Shown: in pieces, positions 1 to 5,120 of the stretch | How positions within the stretch are numbered: the first letter of the stretch is position 1 | Layout of the letters: the number at the start of each line of letters is the position of its first letter | DNA from: Gammaproteobacteria bacterium | GTDB lineage: Bacteria; Pseudomonadota; Gammaproteobacteria; Steroidobacterales; Steroidobacteraceae | Direction of reading: 5' to 3' | Assembly (NCBI GenBank): GCA_009923475.1 | Contig: RFTM01000155.1 | Span: forward strand, 1-5,120 | DNA length: 5,120 bases | Translations under genes and position numbers: made by a program | Notes under the pieces: model-generated | Told to the model about the DNA's origin: nothing | Databases searched by the model: none | Seen by the model: the letters and a program-made list of their open reading frames with translations, nothing else

Positions 1-2
1 AG

Positions 3-716
3 CGCGGCGAGCAGTACATGAAGCGCGGCGCCGCGGGCGAGGGCGGCGGCGATGCGCGCGGCGAGTGGCTGGTGGTGCGCGAGGGCGGCCTGCGGTTCCG
101 GGTCAACCTCGGCGAGTACCTCGACACGGGGCTCTTCCTCGACCATCGCATCACGCGCGCGCGCTTGGGCGCGGCTGCGGCGGGCAAGCGTTTCCTCAAC
201 CTCTTCGGCTACACGGGCACCGCCACCGTGCATGCCGCGGCGGGAGGCGCCCGTGAGACGACCACGGTCGACCTGTCGGCCACCTACCTCGAGTGGGCGC
301 GGCTCAACCTCGGGCTCAACGGTCTCGACCTGCCCCCGCACCGGCGCGTCCAGGCCGACGTGCGCGAGTGGCTGCGCGAGGCGAGGTCGCGCGGCGACCG
401 CTACGACCTCGTGTTCTGCGACCCGCCGACCTTCTCCAACAGCAAGCGCATGCAGGGCGTGTTCGACGTGCAGCGGGACCACGCGCACTTGGTCGACGAT
501 TGCATGGCGCTCTTGGCGGCGGACGGCTTGCTGGTGTTCTCGACCAACGCCCAACGGTTCAAGCTCGAGGCGGACCTGGCGGAGCGCTATCAGGTGAAGG
601 ACATCAGCCGGCAGACGCTGCCGGCCGACTATGCCCGCAACCCCCGGATCCACGCCTGTTTCGAGGTCCGGGCGCGGGTGTTGGCCGGGCCTCGGACAGC
701 CGCGGGCCAAAGGTAG
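3..716 (+). CDS. rlmL: 23S rRNA guanine methyltransferase RlmKL, C-terminal (RlmK) part, 5' truncated by window edge
   Basis: This is the C-terminal half of the bifunctional enzyme that in E. coli makes m2G2445 (RlmL part) and m7G2069 (RlmK part) of 23S rRNA with S-adenosylmethionine. The frame is open from base 3 and the ATG at 18 is internal, so the gene begins outside the window; the family is about 700 residues and about 237 are present. The sequence shows [16 protein letters not shown] near 103-150, the SAM-binding motif FLNLFGYTG at 192-218 followed by an acidic strand end (TTVDLS), and the catalytic-type motif [12 protein letters not shown] at 417-452 followed by FDVQRDH. The C-terminal [13 protein letters not shown] matches the family ending. 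The N-terminal THUMP and RlmL domains are not visible, so a stand-alone RlmK/RlmI-like protein cannot be fully excluded, but the motif set and the QY-then-gap lead-in favour the fused form. No terminator follows before the adaptor gene. Confidence 0.9.
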   Translation, partial: RGEQYMKRGAAGEGGGDARGEWLVVREGGLRFRVNLGEYLDTGLFLDHRITRARLGAAAAGKRFLNLFGYTGTATVHAAAGGARETTTVDLSATYLEWARLNLGLNGLDLPPHRRVQADVREWLREARSRGDRYDLVFCDPPTFSNSKRMQGVFDVQRDHAHLVDDCMALLAADGLLVFSTNAQRFKLEADLAERYQVKDISRQTLPADYARNPRIHACFEVRARVLAGPRTAAGQR

Positions 717-748
717 CGGTCCTGCGGCGGCTCTCGTATCGTGGGCGC

Positions 749-1828
749 ATGGCTACCGTGCTGCGGGTCACCGCTCTTTTGATGCTGTTGCCGCTCGCGG
801 CCTGCAGCCGTTCGGGCAAGGCGCCGGAGCCGGCCGCCGCGTCCATGACGGTCACGGTGGCCGAGGCCAGCCGGCGCAGCGTGGAGCGCGAGGTGGTGGC
901 CTCGGGCTCGGTGGCGGCCTGGCAAGAGATCCCGCTGGGCGTCGAACTCACCGGGCTGCGCATCGCGACCGTGCTGGTCGAGCCGGGCGCGCGGGTCGAG
1001 GCCGGACAAGTGCTGCTGGAGCTCGACCGTCGCACCCTCGAGGTGCAGTCCCGGCAGGCCGAAGCGGCCCTCGCCCAGGCGCGTGCCAGCCTCGATCTTG
1101 CGACCGCGCAGGCCACCCGTGGCGAGTCGCTGCGCGCCCAGAACCTCATCTCCGCGGCCAACTTCGACGAGCTGCGCGCGAACCGCTCCAAGGCCGAGGC
1201 GCAACTCGCCTCCGCCGAGGCGGAGCGCGACTCCGCGCGCCTCAAGCTCGGTTTCGCCACCTTGCGCGCCCCCGACGCGGGCATCGTCTCGGCTCGCAAC
1301 GCGCAGCCGGGCCAGATCGTCGCCGCGGGCACCGAGCTGCTGCGCCTGATCCGCCGCGGGCGGCTCGAGTGGCGCGCCGAAGTCGCCGAGACGGACCTGC
1401 CGCGCGTCAAGGTGGGCGCCGCCGTCGAGCTGCGCGCGCCCGACGGCACGCGGGTCGCGGGCAGCATCCGCGCCGTCTCGCCGGCCATCGACGCCAAGAC
1501 CCGCTCCGCGCTCATCTACGCCGACCTGCCCGAGCCCGGTGCGCTGCGGGCCGGGATGTTCGCCGAGGGCCGCCTCGCCATCGGCACCGCCGAGGTCGGC
1601 GTCGTGCCCCGCGAGTCGGTGGTGTTCCGTGACGGCTATCCCTATGTCTTCGTGCTGGGCGAGGGCGACCGCGTGGCGCAACGCCGCATCGAGACCGGCG
1701 CCGCCCAGGGCGATTTCCTCGAGGTCCGTTCCGGGATCAAGCCCGGCGAGCGCGTGGTGGTGCGTGGCGCGGGTTTCCTCGGCGATCGCGACCTCGTCAA
1801 GGTGGTGGCCGGGAGCGCGGCGCAATGA
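749..1828 (+). CDS. RND efflux periplasmic adaptor (membrane fusion) lipoprotein
   Basis: The 359-residue protein is the periplasmic adaptor linking an RND permease to an outer-membrane channel. The N-terminus MATVLRVTALLMLLPLAACS is a lipoprotein signal peptide with lipobox LAAC and Cys19 as the predicted lipidated residue, so the mature protein should be anchored to the inner membrane facing the periplasm. Domain order by eye: first lipoyl half-motif at about residues 70-93 (EPGARVEAGQVLLELD), an Ala/Glu/Arg-rich alpha-helical hairpin at about 94-170, second lipoyl half at about 172-201 (LRAPDAGIVSARNAQPGQIV), beta-barrel at about 205-280, and membrane-proximal domain from about 283 (VGVVPRESVVFRDGYPYVFV) to the end. 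This is the HlyD/AcrA-type plan at normal length. The frame is open further upstream, but ATG 749 is the only start that puts the signal peptide at the N-terminus; only a weak GTGGG lies just before it. The stop overlaps an ATG at 1825 and the permease follows. The substrate cannot be deduced. Confidence 0.93.
   Translation: MATVLRVTALLMLLPLAACSRSGKAPEPAAASMTVTVAEASRRSVEREVVASGSVAAWQEIPLGVELTGLRIATVLVEPGARVEAGQVLLELDRRTLEVQSRQAEAALAQARASLDLATAQATRGESLRAQNLISAANFDELRANRSKAEAQLASAEAERDSARLKLGFATLRAPDAGIVSARNAQPGQIVAAGTELLRLIRRGRLEWRAEVAETDLPRVKVGAAVELRAPDGTRVAGSIRAVSPAIDAKTRSALIYADLPEPGALRAGMFAEGRLAIGTAEVGVVPRESVVFRDGYPYVFVLGEGDRVAQRRIETGAAQGDFLEVRSGIKPGERVVVRGAGFLGDRDLVKVVAGSAAQ
1811..1815 (+). 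promoter_or_regulatory. Shine-Dalgarno-like GGGAG, spaced for ATG 1825 rather than GTG 1839
   Basis: GGGAG ends nine bases before the ATG at 1825, a good ribosome-binding spacing, but 23 bases before the GTG at 1839 that actually opens the permease frame. No comparable purine-rich motif sits 5-10 bases upstream of 1839. This suggests that ribosomes are loaded for the upstream ATG and reach the permease by re-initiation. The motif lies within the adaptor coding sequence, so chance occurrence in G-rich DNA is possible. Confidence 0.5.
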
Positions 1829-1842
1829 GCCTGTCGCCGTGA
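1825..1842 (+). CDS. Five-codon minicistron MSLSP between adaptor and permease (candidate)
   Basis: ATG 1825-1827 overlaps the adaptor stop TGA 1826-1828 in the classic ATGA arrangement and has GGGAG nine bases upstream. It reads only five codons (MSLSP) to TGA 1840-1842, which itself overlaps the permease GTG at 1839 (GTGA). It is most simply the displaced original start of the permease. If translated, it would act as a relay for coupled translation and not as a functional peptide. Whether it is translated is inference. Confidence 0.35.
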   Translation: MSLSP

Positions 1843-1852
1843 GCCTGTCGCG
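1825..1852 (+). repeat. Tandem direct repeat, 2 x 14 bases, covering the permease start
   Basis: TGAGCCTGTCGC occurs perfectly at 1826-1837 and again at 1840-1851, a 14-base period with 12 of 14 positions identical between 1825-1838 and 1839-1852. The first copy is preceded by A (making ATG) and the second by G (making GTG). Both would encode MSLS, but because 14 is not a multiple of three only the second copy is in frame with the permease. The likely origin is a local slippage or tandem duplication of the permease start. Confidence 0.85.
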
Positions 1853-4800
1853 TTGGGGCATCGCGAACCCGCTGCCCTCGCTGCTCGCCTTCGTCATCCT
1901 CACCATCGCCGGGCTGTGGGGCCTCCACAAGCTGCCGATCTCGCAGCTGCCCGACATCGCGCTGCCCTCGGTGCAGGTCACCGTGGGCCTGCCCGGCGCG
2001 ACGCCCTCGATCCTCGAGACCGACGTCACGCGCAAGGTCGAGGACGCGATCGCGAGCATCGCCGACATCAAGAAGATCACGTCCTCGGTGAGCGAGGGCA
2101 CCTCGGTCACCAAGATCGAGTTCGAGCTCGGCCGCGACATCGAGGCCGGCCTCGATGAGGTGCGCGATGCGGTGACCCGCATCCGCCGGGAGTTGCCGGC
2201 CGACATCGACGAGCCCGTGGTGCAGCGCCTCAACCTGGTCGGCGGCACGGTGATCGGCTACGCCGTGGCCTCGCAGCGCATGGGCCTCGACGAGCTGTCG
2301 TGGTTCGTCGACGACACGGTCACCAAGGCCATGTACGGCTTGCCGGGCGTCGGCTCGGTGAGCCGTTCCGGCGGCATCCAGCGCGAGGTCCGCATCGACC
2401 TGCGACCGGAGGCGCTGCAGGCGCTGGGCGTCACCGCGGGGTCCGTGTCCAACCAGCTCGCGCGGCTGCAGCTCGAGCGTCCGGGCGGTCGCACCGAGTC
2501 GGGCGGAGCCGAGCAGGCCGTGCGCACCGTCGCCGTGGTGCGCACCGCCGCCGACCTCGCCGACTACCCGATCTACCTGCCCGACGGCCGCAGCGTGCGG
2601 CTGTCGGCGATCGCCACCGTCACCGACGGCTCGGCCGAGCCGCGCTCGGCCGCCCTCCTGGACGAGCGGGCGGTGGTCGGTTTCTCGATGCGCCGCACCC
2701 GCGGGTCGAGCGAGGTCGACGTGGGGGAGGCGGTCCGCAAGGCCGTGGCCAAGTTGCAGGCCGCGCACCCGGAGGTCACCTTCACCGAGGTCGTCGCCAG
2801 CGTCGAGGACGCCAAGGCCTCCTACGATTCCTCCATGAGCATGCTGCTCGAAGGGGCGCTGCTGGCGGTGATCGTGGTGTGGCTGTTCCTGCGCGACTGG
2901 CGCGCCACCTGGATCTCGGCGATCGCCTTGCCGCTGTCCGTGATCCCCACCTTCGCGGTGATGTGGTGGCTCGGTTTCTCGCTCAACCTTCTGACCTTGC
3001 TGGCGCTCGCGGTGGTCATCGGCATCCTGGTGGACGATGCCATCGTCGAGGTCGAGAACGTCGCCCGCCACCGTGCGATGGGCAAGCCGCCGCTGCAGGC
3101 CGCCATCGACGCCACCGACGAGATCGGCATCGCCGTGATCGCGACCTCGGCCACCTTGGCCGCGGTGTTCGTGCCGGTCGCGTTCATGCCGGGCGTCACC
3201 GGCAAGTTCTTCCGCGAGTTCGGTTGGACCGCGGCCGCTGCGGTGCTGTTCTCGCTGCTGGTGGCGCGGCTGCTGACGCCGATGCTGGCGGCGCGCTTCA
3301 TGGCGCATGCGCCGAAGGCCGCCGAGGACTCGCCGCTGATGGCGCGTTACCTGCGTTGGGTCGACCTCGCGCTGCATCACCGCCGCTGGGCGCTCGGGCT
3401 CGCGATGCTCACCTTCATCGCCTCGCTCGCGCTCATCCCTCTCATCCCGAAGACCTTCGTGCCCTCGACCGACGCCGCGCGCGTGCAGTTGCAGGTCGAG
3501 CTGCCGCCGGGCGCCCGCATGTCCGACTCGCTCGGCGTCGCGAAGGAGGTGCGCGCGCGGCTGCGCGCCGGCGTGCCCGAGATCAAGAGCGTGTTCACCT
3601 CCATCGGCGGCGACTCCAGCGAGACCATGAGCGGCGGCCTGAGCTTCCCCGAGGTGCGCCGCATCCTGCTCACCCTCGAGTTCCAGCGCGACCGCAAGCG
3701 CAGCACGCCCGAGCTCGAGAACGCGGTGCGCGGCTTGTTGCGCGAGCTGCCCGGCGTGCGCGTGCAGTTCTCCGCCGGCGGCCCCGGCGACCGCCTGACG
3801 CTGGGTGTCACGGGCAAGGACTCGGAGCAGCTCTCGCGCAGCGCGCGCGAGCTGGCGGCGGCCATCCGCGCGATCCCCGGTCTCGGCTCGGTGAGCACCT
3901 CGGCGGCGCTGCTGCGGCCGGAGGTCATCATCCGCCCCGACCCGGCGCGCGCCGCCGACCTCGGGGTCTCGACGGTCGACATCGCCGATGCCGCGCGCAT
4001 CGCGACCAGCGGTGATGTGCGCCAACGCCTCGCCAAGCTCAACCTCGCCGAGCGCCAGGTGCCGATCCGCGTGCAGCTCGCCGGCGCTTCGCTGACCGAC
4101 CCGGCGTTGCTGCGGCAGCTGCGTGTCCCGGGCGCGCGCGGGCCGGTGGCGCTGTCGGCGGTCGCCGACATCACCGAGGGCAGCGGACCGGCACGCATCG
4201 ACCGCATCGACCGCGAACGCAACGTGACGGTCACCGCCGAGCTCAACGGCCAGCCGCTCGGCGACGTCATGTCGAAGGTGATGAAGCTGCCGGAGGTCCG
4301 CAACCTGCCCGCCGGGGTGCGCATCGTGCCGGCCGGCGACTCGGAGGCCTTCATCGAGCTGTTCGTCGGCTTCGCGGTGGCGATGCTCGCGGGGGTGGTG
4401 GCGGTCTATGTGGTGCTGCTGCTGCTGTTCCACAGCGCCACACAGCCGCTCGTCATCCTGGCGGCGGTGCCGCTCTGCGGCGGCGGCGCGTTCGGGTTGC
4501 TGCTGCTCACCGGCAATGCCTTGTCGCTGCCGTCGCTGATCGGCCTGTTGCTGCTCACGGGCATCGCCACCAAGAACTCGATCCTCATCGTCGACTATGC
4601 CGTTCTCGGCGAGGAAGCCGGCCTCTCGCGCGACCAGGCCCTCATCGAAGCCTGCCGAAAGCGGGCGCGGCCGGTGCTGATGACCACCATCGCGATGGGC
4701 GCCGGCATGCTGCCGATCGCCCTCGGCCTGGGCGCGGACGGCGGTTTCCGCACGCCGCTCGGCGTGTCCGTGATCGGCGGCCTCATCACCTCGACGCTGT

Positions 4801-4931
4801 TGTCGCTGATCGTGGTGCCTGCGGCCTATTCCTTGGTGGCCGAGATGACGGACCGTTTCCGCGCGCGCATGGGATGGGCGCCGCGCAAGGCCGCCGCCGC
4901 CGCGCCGGCTCCGGCGGCGACCTCGACCTAG
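1839..4931 (+). CDS. RND-family multidrug efflux permease (hydrophobe/amphiphile exporter type)
   Basis: The 1030-residue protein is an inner-membrane proton-driven exporter of the AcrB/MexB superfamily (AcrB is 1049 residues). Visible plan: TM1 at about residues 12-30; first periplasmic porter/docking loop to about 332; TM2-TM6 at about 336-490; a cytoplasmic linker; TM7 at about 517-535; second periplasmic loop to about 838; TM8-TM12 at about 839-1000; and an Ala/Pro-rich cytoplasmic tail. The TM4 motif GILVDDAIVEVENV carries Asp399-Asp400, matching AcrB D407/D408. TM10 GIATKNSILIVDYA carries Lys912 (AcrB K940), and RARPVLMTT carries Arg942 and Thr949 (AcrB R971/T978), so the proton relay looks intact. 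The paired Asp in TM4 fits drug/lipophile exporters better than heavy-metal exporters. The frame is open well upstream, but that part is only the adaptor read in another frame. GTG 1839 is the sole plausible start and gives the family N-terminus MSLSRWGIANPLPSLLAF. The substrate is unknown, and its partner is the adaptor directly upstream. Confidence 0.95.
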   Translation: MSLSRWGIANPLPSLLAFVILTIAGLWGLHKLPISQLPDIALPSVQVTVGLPGATPSILETDVTRKVEDAIASIADIKKITSSVSEGTSVTKIEFELGRDIEAGLDEVRDAVTRIRRELPADIDEPVVQRLNLVGGTVIGYAVASQRMGLDELSWFVDDTVTKAMYGLPGVGSVSRSGGIQREVRIDLRPEALQALGVTAGSVSNQLARLQLERPGGRTESGGAEQAVRTVAVVRTAADLADYPIYLPDGRSVRLSAIATVTDGSAEPRSAALLDERAVVGFSMRRTRGSSEVDVGEAVRKAVAKLQAAHPEVTFTEVVASVEDAKASYDSSMSMLLEGALLAVIVVWLFLRDWRATWISAIALPLSVIPTFAVMWWLGFSLNLLTLLALAVVIGILVDDAIVEVENVARHRAMGKPPLQAAIDATDEIGIAVIATSATLAAVFVPVAFMPGVTGKFFREFGWTAAAAVLFSLLVARLLTPMLAARFMAHAPKAAEDSPLMARYLRWVDLALHHRRWALGLAMLTFIASLALIPLIPKTFVPSTDAARVQLQVELPPGARMSDSLGVAKEVRARLRAGVPEIKSVFTSIGGDSSETMSGGLSFPEVRRILLTLEFQRDRKRSTPELENAVRGLLRELPGVRVQFSAGGPGDRLTLGVTGKDSEQLSRSARELAAAIRAIPGLGSVSTSAALLRPEVIIRPDPARAADLGVSTVDIADAARIATSGDVRQRLAKLNLAERQVPIRVQLAGASLTDPALLRQLRVPGARGPVALSAVADITEGSGPARIDRIDRERNVTVTAELNGQPLGDVMSKVMKLPEVRNLPAGVRIVPAGDSEAFIELFVGFAVAMLAGVVAVYVVLLLLFHSATQPLVILAAVPLCGGGAFGLLLLTGNALSLPSLIGLLLLTGIATKNSILIVDYAVLGEEAGLSRDQALIEACRKRARPVLMTTIAMGAGMLPIALGLGADGGFRTPLGVSVIGGLITSTLLSLIVVPAAYSLVAEMTDRFRARMGWAPRKAAAAAPAPAATST

Positions 4932-4963
4932 GCCCGACCTGAAGCCCGACCTAGAGCAGGTCG
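4932..4963. repeat. Short direct repeat GCCCGACCT with a small hairpin in the convergent intergenic gap
   Basis: GCCCGACCT occurs at 4932-4940 and 4944-4952, separated by GAA. The second copy also forms a six-base stem, CGACCT at 4947-4952 with AGGTCG at 4958-4963, around a five-base loop. It lies between the permease stop and the end of a minus-strand frame, where a shared terminator would be expected, but no T-tract follows on either strand and the stem is short. The repeat is real; a terminator role is only weakly supported. Confidence 0.4.
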
Positions 4964-5010
4964 CGCATCCGGTACCACAGCATCGCGAGCACGAGCGCGG
5001 GCGCCGTCGA
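4951..5010 (-). CDS. C-terminal end of an unidentified convergent gene, probably a membrane protein (truncated at junction)
   Basis: Read on the minus strand, the sequence ends in ...APALVLAMLWYRMRDLL followed by TAG (4953-4951). A hydrophobic stretch capped by Arg/Asp residues looks like a last transmembrane helix with a short charged tail, and codon use is high-GC like the genes to the left. The stop lies 19 bases beyond the permease stop, a typical compact convergent layout. Only about 20 codons are coherent: beyond about 5010 the minus strand turns to low-complexity Val/Met/Leu codons and then a stop, while the plus strand becomes secretin sequence. The rest of the gene is therefore missing. 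An in-frame ATG (5016-5014) would give a 21-residue peptide but is probably fortuitous. I do not recognise the family. Confidence 0.4.
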   Translation of the reverse strand, partial: STAPALVLAMLWYRMRDLL

Positions 5011-5120
5011 TCTCATCACCAACAAACGCACCATCACCACCAATGTTTTGATTGAGGACGGTGGCACCGTGGTGCTTGGCGGTCTGATTCAAGACACACA
5101 GACCGGTGGCGAACAGCGCG
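5000..5120 (+). CDS. gspD: Internal fragment of type II secretion secretin GspD (no start; continues past window)
   Basis: The plus frame reads GAVDLITNKRTITTNV, then LIEDGGTVVLGGLIQD and TQTGGEQR to the window end. This is the conserved C-terminal secretin segment of GspD-type outer-membrane channels (family pattern: DLxTNKRxIxTxVLVxDGxxxVLGGLIxD, before VPLLGDIPxLGxLFR). PilQ-type secretins lack the TNKR signature, so GspD is the better match. There is no start codon: the frame is closed by a TAG at 4952-4954, and the several hundred N-terminal residues (N0-N3 domains) are absent. GC here is about 55% by my count, with about two thirds of third positions G/C, clearly below the permease. The left boundary is uncertain: SIASTSAGA immediately upstream (from about 4979) could also be secretin sequence. 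This piece is probably joined to the left part by an assembly or recombination event. Confidence 0.75.

Noticed and set aside
293..748. Upstream extension of the adaptor frame by about 150 codons.
   Set aside because: That part is the rlmL gene in another frame. The lipoprotein signal peptide fixes the adaptor start at 749.
717..748. Promoter for the efflux operon in the gap after rlmL.
   Set aside because: The gap is 32 bases, GC-rich, and shows no convincing -35/-10 pair or operator-like palindrome.
1539..1838. Upstream extension of the permease frame by 100 codons.
   Set aside because: It overlaps the adaptor's C-terminal domain and has Ser/Ala/Arg-rich shadow composition. The family N-terminus begins at 1839.
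629..2248. A 539-codon minus-strand frame opposite the adaptor and the start of the permease.
   Set aside because: It is a composition shadow with no recognisable motifs, and it overlaps two well-supported genes.
1797..4433. A very long open reading frame on the minus strand opposite the permease (878 codons).
   Set aside because: Its product is His/Arg/Asp/Gly-rich without domain structure and lies wholly antisense to a convincing RND permease. Such frames are expected where third codon positions are almost all G or C.
4947..4963. Small hairpin between the convergent genes as a rho-independent terminator.
   Set aside because: The stem is only six base pairs and no T-tract follows on either strand, so I do not call it a terminator.
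5014..5040. Repetitive ATCACC/ACCATCACC bases resembling a short tandem repeat or His-tag-like tract.
   Set aside because: In the secretin frame these bases encode the conserved LITNKRTITT segment, so the repetition follows from Thr/Ile codons and does not indicate a repeat element.

Overview
The window is a very GC-rich bacterial segment whose third codon positions are almost all G or C. It has three plus-strand genes packed head to tail, then a short tail of about 190 bases that does not look like the rest. The fused 23S rRNA methyltransferase RlmKL at the left edge and the tripartite RND efflux genes point to a Gram-negative, high-GC proteobacterium, probably gammaproteobacterial. I cannot name a genus from the sequence alone.

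Region 1 (start to 716) is the C-terminal RlmK part of the bifunctional 23S rRNA guanine methyltransferase RlmKL, cut by the left edge. Region 2 (749-1828) is a periplasmic adaptor (membrane fusion) lipoprotein of an RND efflux pump. Region 3 (1839-4931) is the inner-membrane RND permease of that pump, of hydrophobe/amphiphile exporter type, with all recognisable proton-relay residues. Adaptor and permease are translationally linked and should form the inner-membrane and periplasmic parts of one drug-type exporter. No outer-membrane channel gene and no regulator are visible. The methyltransferase is only 32 bases upstream with no terminator between, so it may share a transcript with the pump, but it has no functional link to it.

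The adaptor-permease junction is the most interesting biological detail. A 12-base perfect direct repeat with a 14-base period lies exactly over the permease start. The first copy carries an ATG that overlaps the adaptor stop and has a well-placed Shine-Dalgarno-like sequence, but it now opens only a five-codon reading frame. The second copy supplies the GTG that opens the full-length permease. This looks like a small tandem duplication that displaced the original start.

Region 4 (4932-5120) begins with the end of a convergent minus-strand gene (stop at 4951-4953), which makes sense for only about 20 codons. From about 5010 GC drops from around 70% or more to roughly 55%, and the plus strand reads as an internal piece of a type II secretion secretin (GspD), with no start and none of the upstream secretin domains. 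I read this as a chimeric junction, either an assembly join or a recombination breakpoint. It should be resolved before the two sides are treated as one locus. I see no tRNA, rRNA, CRISPR array, insertion sequence or other new system in the window.
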